Below, piece by piece: positions 53,867-61,994 of a stretch of DNA of 64,000 bases. The translations under genes and the position numbers were made by a program. The stretch is from Paeniglutamicibacter psychrophenolicus (GTDB lineage Bacteria > Actinomycetota > Actinomycetes > Actinomycetales > Micrococcaceae). Location of the stretch: the NCBI RefSeq assembly GCF_017876575.1, contig NZ_JAGIOE010000001.1, positions 4,630,443-4,694,442 of the forward strand. The letters are read 5' to 3'. Each line of letters starts with the position of its first letter. Position 1 is the stretch's first letter. The notes under the pieces were generated by a model. It was not told where the DNA came from. It did not search any database and saw only the letters and a program-made list of their open reading frames with translations.

Positions 53867-54988
53867 ATGACAGGCGCCAGGGCCACTGCAAACACCGAAG
53901 GGGAAGTGCCACCGGAAATGAGCGAAGAACCCGATGTCCGCATTGGACTGGTTGGCTACGGCTGGGGAGGAAGATACTTCCACGCCGCCGTCATCGAAGC
54001 CGCCGCCGGCGCCGTGCTGGCAGGTGTCGTGACAACCTCGGCCGCACGGCGAGCAGACCTGGCGATCGAGCACCCCGGGGTCCGCGCCCACGACTCCCTT
54101 GAATCCCTGGTGGCATCGGGCATCGATGTCCTGGTGCTCTCGGTGCCCGCCCCCGGGCGGGAAAAGCTGGTCAGGGAGGCCTTGGGCTCGTGCGCAGTGG
54201 TGATCCTGGACAAGCCCTTTGCCATGGATGCCGGCCAAGCAAGGGAGTTGGCCGCATGCGCCGAGGCTTCCGGGGCACGCCTTGGCGTCTACCAAAACCG
54301 TCGCTGGGACACCAACATCGCAACGCTGGGCGCGGTGCTTGCCGAGGGCCGGCTCGGTCAGGTGCAGAGCCTGGAATCGGTGTTCGACCAAAACGAACCA
54401 CGATCCGTCGAATCGGCCTCCAGCGGAGGAGCCCTGCTGGATCTGGGGAGCCACTTGGTGGATCAGGCGCTGTGGCTCTTCGGCCCGGTCGACAACGTCG
54501 CGGCCGGCATGACGTGGACGCCCACCTCGTGGGGAGTCAACGACTCGGCATTCACCATTCGCCTGGACCATGCCAGCGGCGTCACCAGCTGGCTGTCCGC
54601 GAACAAGCTGGCGGATCAGGGGCAACGCCTGCTCCGGGTCCAAGGCGAGGACGGCCTGCTCACGCTCCGGGGCAACGACATCCAGGCCGAGGCCCTGCTG
54701 GAAGGACAACGCCCCGCGGACAACCCCGGCACCTGGGGCTTCGACCCGGTCGAAGCCACGCTGGTTACCGGCGGCCGAACGACGGCGGTTGCCTCGGCCC
54801 AGGGAAGGTACCACGCCTACTACGAGTTGCTGGTCGAATCCGTGCGCCACCGGACACCCTTGCCGGTGTGCGCCTGCGAGGCCGTTGCCTGCCTGCGGGT
54901 TTTGGATGCCGCCCGGCTCAGCGCCACCCTGGGCGGAACCGAGGTCCCCGTTCCCAAGGCGGAAACCCAACCATGCCTGCAGTGCTGA
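53867..54988 (+). CDS. Gfo/Idh/MocA oxidoreductase with DKP motif
   Basis: A 373-residue dehydrogenase-like protein. LVGYGWGGRYFHAAVIEA is the nucleotide motif; the family EKP is VILDKPFAM here (DKP), and LDLGSHLVDQALWLFG follows. The lysine is kept, so activity is likely. The ATG at 53867 gives a longer N-terminus than usual; the ATG at 53918 (MSEEPDV) is an alternative start. It lies 60 bases after another Gfo/Idh gene in the same direction. Confidence 0.83.
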   Translation: MTGARATANTEGEVPPEMSEEPDVRIGLVGYGWGGRYFHAAVIEAAAGAVLAGVVTTSAARRADLAIEHPGVRAHDSLESLVASGIDVLVLSVPAPGREKLVREALGSCAVVILDKPFAMDAGQARELAACAEASGARLGVYQNRRWDTNIATLGAVLAEGRLGQVQSLESVFDQNEPRSVESASSGGALLDLGSHLVDQALWLFGPVDNVAAGMTWTPTSWGVNDSAFTIRLDHASGVTSWLSANKLADQGQRLLRVQGEDGLLTLRGNDIQAEALLEGQRPADNPGTWGFDPVEATLVTGGRTTAVASAQGRYHAYYELLVESVRHRTPLPVCACEAVACLRVLDAARLSATLGGTEVPVPKAETQPCLQC

Positions 54989-55063
54989 CCCACTGACCTG
55001 AACCGACGGGGAACCAGCCTCCTCCATGAGCATCTGGGCTGCTATGCTCAACTCAAGTTAGAA

Positions 55064-55073
55064 TGTCTTGTCA
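55064..55073 (+). promoter_or_regulatory. IolR-like box upstream of GntR gene
   Basis: TGTCTTGTCA has one mismatch to TGTCNTGACA and lies 43 bases upstream of the GntR start, suggesting autoregulation. The evidence is a single short match. Confidence 0.4.
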
Positions 55074-55116
55074 AACTATTCGTGCGGAATGCCAACGGGT
55101 TTCATGGAGGAAACAA

Positions 55117-55857
55117 TTGAGCGTGGACCTGAATATCCAGATTGATCGTTCGTCCCCCGTGCCGCTTTACCACCAGATCGTCCAGGGCATCGAGACCGCC
55201 ATCCACGACGGAACGCTGGAAGCCGGCAGCCGCCTGGAGAACGAGATCGATCTGGCGCAGCGCCTGAATCTTTCACGCCCAACCATGCGCAAGGCCATGG
55301 ACGAACTGGTCCGCTCGGGGCTGTTGGTGCGCAAGCGCGGCGTGGGAACCCAGGTCGTCTCCAGCCAGGTGCGTCGGCACCTGGAGCTTTCCAGCCTCAA
55401 CGACGACCTTGAACGTTCCGGGAAGACTCCGACCACCGAATCGCTGAGCTTCAGCCACGGCCCTGCCGACAAACGCGTGGCCGACCTGATGAAGCTCCCG
55501 GCCGGGGTGCAGGTCTACCACTTCACGCGCCTGCGCAGCGTGGACGGCAGCCCGCTGGCACTGATGGAAAACTGGGTGCGCGACGACATCGTCACCATCG
55601 ACGAGCAATCGCTCAACGAGCGCGGGCTCTACCAGATCCTGCGTGATGCGGGCGTGAATTTCCGGCTGGCGAACCAGCGGATCGGCGCCATGATCGCCAA
55701 CGACTACCAGGCCCCGCTGCTGAAGGTCGCCGAGGGCTCTGCGCTGGTGACCATGGAACGCACTGCTGTCGATGACACCGGCCGCAGCGTGGAGACCGGC
55801 AGCCACGTGTACCGGGCTGATTCATACAGCTTTGAAATGACTCTCGTCCAGCGCTAG
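55117..55857 (+). CDS. GntR-family regulator with UTRA domain (IolR-like)
   Basis: A 246-residue regulator. The winged helix (VPLYHQIVQGIETAIHDGTLEAGSRLENEIDLAQRLNLSRPTMRKAMDELVRSGLLVRKRGVG) is followed by a UTRA sensor domain (about 90-240). The GGAGG six bases before the TTG at 55117 decides the start; a GTG two codons later is possible. Domain type, neighbouring iolB and the TGTCNTGACA boxes at the importer promoters agree with an IolR-like repressor of inositol genes. Confidence 0.87.
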   Translation: MSVDLNIQIDRSSPVPLYHQIVQGIETAIHDGTLEAGSRLENEIDLAQRLNLSRPTMRKAMDELVRSGLLVRKRGVGTQVVSSQVRRHLELSSLNDDLERSGKTPTTESLSFSHGPADKRVADLMKLPAGVQVYHFTRLRSVDGSPLALMENWVRDDIVTIDEQSLNERGLYQILRDAGVNFRLANQRIGAMIANDYQAPLLKVAEGSALVTMERTAVDDTGRSVETGSHVYRADSYSFEMTLVQR

Positions 55858-55894
55858 AAATGCCGGGCACCAGGAACCTCGAAAGGGCAGAACC

Positions 55895-56788
55895 TTGACA
55901 GATTGGGTATATCCGGCCGGAACAGCCACCGACGGAGCATGGCAAACATCTATCGGCGCAGTTGATTCAGAACTGGATGTTCCCGGTTGGGCGCACACCG
56001 GCATCAAGATCGCGGTCCTTGCACCCGGCGAATCGCTGTCGATGCCTGCGGCGGCGGAGGAACGCATCATCGTCCCGCTGCAAGGGGCCTTTAACGCCGC
56101 GGTTGACGGCCAGGACCATGAACTTGCCGGGCGCCCCTCGGTGTTCAACGGGCCATCGGACGTCCTGTACACCGGCATCGACACCGCTGTGACGGTCTCC
56201 TCTGCGGCAGGTGGCCGCTTTGCCGTGGCGCTGGCACCGGCCCGGGCCGCCTACCCCACGCGGCTGGTCACGGCTGCCCAGACACCGGTTGAACTTCGCG
56301 GAGCGGGCAACTGCTCGCGCCAGGTCCACAACTTCGGCACGCCCGCGGCGCTGGAGGCCGACCGCTTCATCGTCTGCGAGGTCATCACCCCGGCAGGCAA
56401 CTGGTCTTCCTATCCCCCGCACAAGCACGACGAGGAGAAGGACGGGGAGTCCAACCTCGAGGAGATCTACTACTTCGAGACCCGCGTGGCCAGGGATTCT
56501 CCCGCCCCCGAGGAGAGCGATCCGGTGGGCTACGCCCGCGTCTACGCCTCCGATGAGCGCCCCATCGACGTGAACGTCGAGGTGCGCACCGGCGACGTCG
56601 TGCTGGTTCCCTACGGCTGGCACGGGCCCGCCATGGCGGCACCGGGCTACGACCTGTACTACCTCAATGTCATGGCCGGGCCGGGCAGTGTGCGCGAGTG
56701 GCTGATCAGCGACGACCCCCACCACGGCTGGGTTCGAAGCATCTGGGACCAGGAGTCGATTGATCCTCGGCTGCCTTTCACGTCCTAG
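55895..56788 (+). CDS. iolB: 5-deoxy-glucuronate isomerase
   Basis: A 297-residue bicupin enzyme of inositol catabolism that converts 5-deoxy-D-glucuronate to 5-dehydro-2-deoxy-D-gluconate. SSYPPHKHDEEKDGESNLEEIYYF carries the metal-binding His/Glu residues, and VRTGDVVLVPYGWHGPAMAAPGYDLYYLNVMAGP closes the second cupin. The start is TTG at 55895 with AAAGGG upstream. IolC, IolD and IolA are not seen in the window, so partners lie elsewhere. Confidence 0.94.
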   Translation: MTDWVYPAGTATDGAWQTSIGAVDSELDVPGWAHTGIKIAVLAPGESLSMPAAAEERIIVPLQGAFNAAVDGQDHELAGRPSVFNGPSDVLYTGIDTAVTVSSAAGGRFAVALAPARAAYPTRLVTAAQTPVELRGAGNCSRQVHNFGTPAALEADRFIVCEVITPAGNWSSYPPHKHDEEKDGESNLEEIYYFETRVARDSPAPEESDPVGYARVYASDERPIDVNVEVRTGDVVLVPYGWHGPAMAAPGYDLYYLNVMAGPGSVREWLISDDPHHGWVRSIWDQESIDPRLPFTS

Positions 56789-56802
56789 TCAAGCTGCAGG
56801 CT

Positions 56803-56835
56803 GGTGCCGTATCCGGGATTCCCGGATACGGCACC
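56803..56835. terminator. Stem-loop after iolB
   Basis: GGTGCCGTATCCGGG (56803-56817) pairs perfectly with CCCGGATACGGCACC (56821-56835), a 15-base stem with a 3-base loop, between iolB and the convergent LacI gene. No T-run follows. Confidence 0.7.
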
Positions 56836-56986
56836 AATGCGTTAAAGCCCGCTGAGGCCATTGATCGGTAATGCACCGGGACGAAGGCACCGCCGCTGCG
56901 CATGGACTCGACCATGGCCTCACCGACGAGCGAGGCCATGGGGCACCGCCCGGATCATGGATGGCCGGTGGACGATGGCGAACCGC

Positions 56987-58018
56987 CTACCGGTGCGGCC
57001 CGGCAGGCATGTTGTACGGGGTGATCACGTCGATGGGCGTGGACGGGGGCGCCCAGGTCCCGGGCAGCGCCCCGTGAAAATGCATCAGCGCCCGGCAGGC
57101 CGAATGCATGTCCCCCTGCAGGTTGTGGTGCAGCACGACGCTCAGGGTTCCGTCGGAGAGCAGGAGTGCGTTTTCCGGGTTCAGGTCATGCCCGATGAAC
57201 ACCTTGGGCAGGTGCCCCGATTCCCGCCAGGCCCTGGCCAACCCGGGGTTTCCTCCGCCGGGCGAGTAGAGCCCGGACAGGTCCTGGTGTTCGGCGAGCG
57301 CCGCGCGCATGACCTCGTAGGCGGTGCCGTCCAGTCCGTCCGAGGCCGGCAGGTAATGCACCTCGCGCCGCCCGCCCAGGGCACGCATCGTGGAACGGAA
57401 GCCGGTCTCCCGTTCCTCCTCGCCCTGGAAGATCCCGTTGCTCAGGGTCACGGCCACCGACCCGTGGCGCCCGGCCAGCCATGAGTGCATCAGGTATGCG
57501 GCCGTGGCACCGGCGGCACGGTTGTCCATGCCCACATAGGCCAGCCGCGGGCTGCCCGGCACATCGGTGACGAAGGTGACCACGGGAATCCCGGCCCGGG
57601 CCAGTCGCTGGATCGCGGCGGCGATCTCGGGCGTATCGGGTGCCTTGAGCAGCACCCCGTGCGACCCCCGCCGGGCAATCGCATCGAGCTGCAGCACCAG
57701 TGATCCCGAACCCCAGCGCTCTCGCATGTGGAAGCGCGCCCGGAATACTGCCGGGCGAAGCAACGGCAGTTCGGCCTCCAACGCACGTCGGGCCGCCATG
57801 TGGAACCTGGCCGGGGCATCGACCACCACGTCGATCATGAACCGCCGCCCGGAGAGCTCAAGCTGCGTACTTTGCGCCTCCAGGTCCGCGATGGCCTGCC
57901 TGACCAGGCCGATGGTCGCGGGCCTGACGCCGGGCCTGGAATGGAGGACGCGGTCCACCGTGGCGTCGCTGACCCCCGCCTGCCGGGCAACTTCCCTGAT
58001 GGAGAACCGGTGCGCCAT
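56987..58018 (-). CDS. LacI-family regulator, second
   Basis: A 343-residue regulator. The helix-turn-helix FSIREVARQAGVSDATVDRVLHSRPGVRPATIGLVRQA is typical, and the sensor domain is of the Peripla_BP_4 type (VLLKAPDTPEIAAAIQRLARAGIPVVTFVTDVPG, YVGMDNRAAGATAAYL, VFIGHDLNPENALLL). It is divergent from the PhyH gene across a 200-base region. The region between has no sharp palindrome that I could pick out. The likely target is the PhyH-fusion gene pair. Confidence 0.87.
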   Translation of the reverse strand: MAHRFSIREVARQAGVSDATVDRVLHSRPGVRPATIGLVRQAIADLEAQSTQLELSGRRFMIDVVVDAPARFHMAARRALEAELPLLRPAVFRARFHMRERWGSGSLVLQLDAIARRGSHGVLLKAPDTPEIAAAIQRLARAGIPVVTFVTDVPGSPRLAYVGMDNRAAGATAAYLMHSWLAGRHGSVAVTLSNGIFQGEEERETGFRSTMRALGGRREVHYLPASDGLDGTAYEVMRAALAEHQDLSGLYSPGGGNPGLARAWRESGHLPKVFIGHDLNPENALLLSDGTLSVVLHHNLQGDMHSACRALMHFHGALPGTWAPPSTPIDVITPYNMPAGPHR

Positions 58019-58218
58019 GTTCCTGGCCTTCCTGAGGTGTTTTTGATGGATTCTTCCCTAGTATCCCACCGCCGCACTTCCGGAGAATAGGTGGTACCGG
58101 GAAGACCACTGCAACCCCGCCGGCCGGCACGGCACACGGCGGCGAACTTGAGGGGTTCCTGAGGTACCCGATTCGCACCGGAGCGCTTTGCGCACCGGCT
58201 TTCCGAAAGGACAAAAAC

Positions 58219-59409
58219 ATGACCACCACCTCGACCTCGGCAGGCGCCGCACGCTGGTTCCGGACCGAAGACTGCAATCTGGAGGACTTCGCGCAGATCG
58301 TCTCCACCCAGACCCTCATTCAGGACTACCCGTATGCCGACGCCGTGGAACAGAACGTGCTCATCTACGGCCCGCGGCTGCACTCCTACCTGGACGACCC
58401 GGCCGAGCGCGCCGACGTCCAGGCCGAGTTGGCCCGTGCACTCACCGAGGGCCCGGGCATCGTGGTGTTCAAGGGTGCCTTCCCCGATCTGGGCGTCGTG
58501 GACCGTGCCACCGGCGCCTTCAACCGCCTGATCGCGGCACAGAAGGCCGCAGGGGTCACCGGCGGGGACCACTTCGCCAAGCCGGGCGCCAACGACAGGG
58601 TCTGGGGTGCGCTGGACAAGCTGGCCCTGGCCGAACCGGAGGTCTTTGCCGAGTACTATTCCTCGGACGTGCTGGCATTGGTGTCCGAGGCGTGGCTGGG
58701 CCCCAACTACCAGGTGACCAGCCAGGTCAACGTGGTGAACCCCGGCGGCGGCGCCCAGCGCGCACACCGCGACTACCACCTGGGCTTCATGTCCGCCGAG
58801 CAGGCCTCCGCCTACCCTGCCCACGTCCACCTGCTCACCCCGGCGCTGACGCTGCAGGGGGCCGTCGCACACTGCGACATGCCCCTGGAATCGGGTCCCA
58901 CCCTCTACCTGCCGCACTCCCACAAATACGCCCCGGGCTACGTGGCCTTCCACCGGGAGGACTTCACCGAATACTTCCAGGCCAACCACGTCCAGCTGCC
59001 CCTGGACAAGGGCGATGCCGCCTTCTTCAACCCGGCGCTGTTCCACGGTGCCGGAAGCAACGTCTCGACCGACATCAAGCGCATGGCCAACCTGCTGCAG
59101 GTCTCCTCGGCGTTCGGGCGGGCCATGGAAACGGTGGACCGCACCGCCATGGGCAAGGCCCTGTACCCGGTGTTGCTGGACCTGAAGGCCGCGGGAATCC
59201 CGCAGGCGGTCCTGGACAACGTCATTTCCGCCTCTGCCGAGGGCTATGCGTTCCCCACGAACCTGGATTCGGACCAGCCCATCGGCGGCCTGGCACCGCT
59301 GTCGCAGGCCGATGTGGTCCGCGAACACCTGGGGCGCGACGCGGCCCCGGAAGAATTGAACCAGGCCCTGGACGCCCAGGGCTCCCGACGAATGACGGAG
59401 GCAAAGTAA
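58219..59409 (+). CDS. PhyH-type Fe(II)/2-oxoglutarate dioxygenase
   Basis: A 396-residue protein of the phytanoyl-CoA dioxygenase family. AHRDYHLG supplies the HxD metal ligands and FHGAGSN the distal His; a following Arg in DIKRMANLLQ could bind 2-oxoglutarate. Family members hydroxylate or oxidise a range of small molecules. Translationally it abuts the Gfo/Idh-SDR fusion (TAA then GTG with no gap), so it probably acts on the same substrate, maybe an inositol or sugar derivative. AAAGGA lies before the ATG. Confidence 0.83.
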   Translation: MTTTSTSAGAARWFRTEDCNLEDFAQIVSTQTLIQDYPYADAVEQNVLIYGPRLHSYLDDPAERADVQAELARALTEGPGIVVFKGAFPDLGVVDRATGAFNRLIAAQKAAGVTGGDHFAKPGANDRVWGALDKLALAEPEVFAEYYSSDVLALVSEAWLGPNYQVTSQVNVVNPGGGAQRAHRDYHLGFMSAEQASAYPAHVHLLTPALTLQGAVAHCDMPLESGPTLYLPHSHKYAPGYVAFHREDFTEYFQANHVQLPLDKGDAAFFNPALFHGAGSNVSTDIKRMANLLQVSSAFGRAMETVDRTAMGKALYPVLLDLKAAGIPQAVLDNVISASAEGYAFPTNLDSDQPIGGLAPLSQADVVREHLGRDAAPEELNQALDAQGSRRMTEAK

Positions 59410-61227
59410 GTGGAAAAGCGCATATTGAGGGTCGGGCTGCTCGGCTCGGGCCGCATCGGACGGGTCCATGCGGCCAACCTGGCCGCCCACCCCGGGATTG
59501 ACTTCGCCTGGGTGGCGGACCCGATGCTCGATTCGGCCCGTGAGGTCGCCGCCCTGCACGGGGCCACTGCCACCGCCGATGCGGCCGGTGTGCTGGAGGA
59601 TCCGGCCCTAGACGCGCTGCTGATCTGCTCGCCCACCTCGACCCACGTGGATTTGATCATCGAGGCCTCCCGGCGCGGCATCGCGGTGCTCTGCGAAAAA
59701 CCGGTCGACCTGGACCTGGCCCGCGCCCGGGCCTGCCGCGAGGCGACCGCGGGTGCCACCGCACCGATCATGATGGGCTTCAACCGCCGCTTCGACCCGT
59801 CCTTCAAGGAGGTGCGCGAGGCGGTGGAAGCCGGGGAGATCGGCACCCTGGAAAACCTGGGCATCACCAGCCGCGACCCGGCACCGGCACCGCTGGGCTA
59901 CCTCGAGTCCTCCGGCGGGATCTTCAAGGACCAGTCCATCCACGACCTGGACATGGCCCGCAGCTTCCTGCCCGACATCGTGGAGGTCACCGCCCACGGA
60001 TCAAACCTGTTCGACGAGGGCATCGCCGCCCTGGGCGACTACGACACGGTGCTGATCACCCTGCGTGCCGCCTCCGGCGCGCTGGTCAGCATTTCCAACT
60101 CCCGGCATTGCGCTTCCGGGTACGACCAGCGGCTGGAGGCCTTCGGTGCCTCGGGCATGTTGGAGGTCGCGAACATGACCGACACGATGGTGCGGCGCTC
60201 CACCGCCTCCGGCACCGGCACCGCCGGCGCGTTCCAGCCCTTCTTCCTGGAACGCTATGCAAGGGCGTATGCCGAGGAGCTGGACTACTTCGTGTCCTGC
60301 GTGCTGCGGGGCACCGCTCCGGTGCCCGGGCTCGAGGACGGGATCGCGGCCCTTGAGCTGGCCGAGGCCGCGTTGCTCTCGGTGCGGGAAAAGCGGACGG
60401 TGGCCGTGTCCGAGATCCGCCGGGGCGGTGGTTTCCCGGTGAGCCTTCAGAACCTGCTCGCCGGCAAGGTCCTGCTGGTCTCCGGCGGCACCCAGGGCCT
60501 GGGCGCAGCCATCGCCCGGGCCGCCGCCGCCCAGGGAGCCGAGGGCATCACTGTCACCGGGAGGAGGGCCGAGCCGGGGCGGGCACTGGCCGCCGAGCTC
60601 ACGGGCGCGGGCACGCCCACCGAATTCATCGCCGCGGACCTCGCCGTCGTGGCCGAGGCACGGGCCACAGTCACAGGGACCATCGAACGCTTCGGGCGCG
60701 TGGACCTGGTGGTCAATGCCGCGGGCCTGACCACCCGCGGGACCATGCTGGACACCGACGAGGCGCTCTTCGACGCGCACGTCGCGGTGAACCTGAGGGC
60801 CCCGTTCTTCATCATGCAGGAGGCCATCGCGCACCTGGTGGAACGCGGGGCCGGCGGGAACATCGTCAACATCGTGACCATGTCCGAGCACGGCGGGCAG
60901 CCCTATCTGGCACCCTATGTGGCGTCCAAGTCCGGGCTGGCGGGGTTGGTGCGCAACGCGGCCCATGCCCACCGCTGGGACCGGATCCGGATCAACGGGC
61001 TGAACATCGGCTGGACCGCCACCGAGGGCGAAGACGCCATCCAGCGCCGCTTCCACGGAGGAGGAGACGACTGGCTGGCCAAGGCCTCGGCCTCCGTACC
61101 GATGGGCAAGCTCGGCCAGCCCGACGAGATCGCCGACTTCGTGGTGTTCCTGCTCTCGGGGCGCTCGGGGGTCGTCACCGGTTCGGTGATCGACTGGGAC
61201 CAGAGCGTTCCCGGGGCCCACGATTAG
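59410..61227 (+). CDS. Gfo/Idh/MocA-SDR fusion dehydrogenase
   Basis: A 605-residue protein starting with GTG. Residues 1-340 form a Gfo/Idh/MocA dehydrogenase: LLGSGRIGRVHAANL, EKP at 96-98, and HDLD at 178-181. Residues 350-605 form a short-chain dehydrogenase: GGTQGLG at 359-365, NAAG, and YVASK with Tyr503/Lys507. The usual catalytic Ser appears as Thr490, with Ser492 two residues on. Two NAD(P) enzymes in one chain could oxidise and then reduce one substrate, an epimerisation. There is no frameshift, so the fusion is genuine in this sequence. The substrate is not known; inosose/inositol is inferred. Confidence 0.87.
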   Translation: MEKRILRVGLLGSGRIGRVHAANLAAHPGIDFAWVADPMLDSAREVAALHGATATADAAGVLEDPALDALLICSPTSTHVDLIIEASRRGIAVLCEKPVDLDLARARACREATAGATAPIMMGFNRRFDPSFKEVREAVEAGEIGTLENLGITSRDPAPAPLGYLESSGGIFKDQSIHDLDMARSFLPDIVEVTAHGSNLFDEGIAALGDYDTVLITLRAASGALVSISNSRHCASGYDQRLEAFGASGMLEVANMTDTMVRRSTASGTGTAGAFQPFFLERYARAYAEELDYFVSCVLRGTAPVPGLEDGIAALELAEAALLSVREKRTVAVSEIRRGGGFPVSLQNLLAGKVLLVSGGTQGLGAAIARAAAAQGAEGITVTGRRAEPGRALAAELTGAGTPTEFIAADLAVVAEARATVTGTIERFGRVDLVVNAAGLTTRGTMLDTDEALFDAHVAVNLRAPFFIMQEAIAHLVERGAGGNIVNIVTMSEHGGQPYLAPYVASKSGLAGLVRNAAHAHRWDRIRINGLNIGWTATEGEDAIQRRFHGGGDDWLAKASASVPMGKLGQPDEIADFVVFLLSGRSGVVTGSVIDWDQSVPGAHD

Positions 61228-61994
61228 GCGAATGCGTTCCTGAAACCGGCGAGGGCGGCCTCCGAGTCGCCGGAGGCCCACCCTTCAAGGCCCACGGTCC
61301 CGGTGTAGCCCAGGGCACGCAGCGCCGCGGCGATGGCCGGGTAGTTGATCTCCCCGGTGCCCGGTTCACAGCGCCCCGGAACGTCGGCCACCTGAACCTC
61401 CCCGAGGTGGTCGATCGAGTCGCGCAGCAACGCGATCAGGTTCCCCTCCCCGATCTGCGCGTGGTACAGGTCAAGCATCATCTTCACGTTCGGGTGCCCG
61501 ACCCCGGCCACCAGGGCCAGGGTGTCCTTGGCCCGGGCCAGCGGGATGCCGGGGTGGTCCAGGACGGTGTTCAGGTTTTCCACGGTGAACACCAGGCCGT
61601 GTTCGGCCCCGAGCTCGCCGAGCTTTTCCAGGGTGCGGGCCGCGGTCAGCCACATCTGGCCCGTGGCCCGGAACAGCGGCCGGGCCGCCTGTCCGTCGAT
61701 GAGTTCGGCCGGGTGCACCACCAGCCGTTCGATGCCCAGTTCCAGTGCGGCGGGGACCAGTTCGGCGGCGGTGCGCAGCACCTCGCCGCAACTGTCCGGG
61801 TCGATCAGGGAACCGGCGCTGTAACCGGTCATCGAGGAGAAGTTCGCGCCGGTGGCCGCCAGCGCGGCGATGTCCTTGGTGCGCGAGTCCCACATTTCCA
61901 CGGCAAAGCCCAGCTCGTGGATCTTCTCGACCCGCTGGGTGAATGGCAGGTCAAGGAACACCATCTCGGCGCAGACGGCCAGCTCCAGGCTCAC
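61224..61994 (-). CDS. TIM-barrel isomerase (hydroxypyruvate isomerase-like)
   Basis: A 256-residue AP-endonuclease-2 fold protein. The metal-site residues are in FTVENLNTVLDHPG, MMLDLYHAQIGEGN, EVQVADVPGRCEPGTGEINY and VGLEGWASGD, the layout of hydroxypyruvate isomerase-like proteins. It starts with GTG in a GTGA overlap with the upstream Gfo/Idh gene and overlaps the fusion gene by 4 bases at the convergent ends. Isomerisation of a keto-sugar or related polyol intermediate is likely; substrate unassigned. Confidence 0.84.
   Translation of the reverse strand: MSLELAVCAEMVFLDLPFTQRVEKIHELGFAVEMWDSRTKDIAALAATGANFSSMTGYSAGSLIDPDSCGEVLRTAAELVPAALELGIERLVVHPAELIDGQAARPLFRATGQMWLTAARTLEKLGELGAEHGLVFTVENLNTVLDHPGIPLARAKDTLALVAGVGHPNVKMMLDLYHAQIGEGNLIALLRDSIDHLGEVQVADVPGRCEPGTGEINYPAIAAALRALGYTGTVGLEGWASGDSEAALAGFRNAFA

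Noticed and set aside
52583-55051. 822-residue minus-strand frame opposite two Gfo/Idh genes
   Set aside because: Antisense shadow; no motif, and the plus-strand genes have good starts and family motifs.
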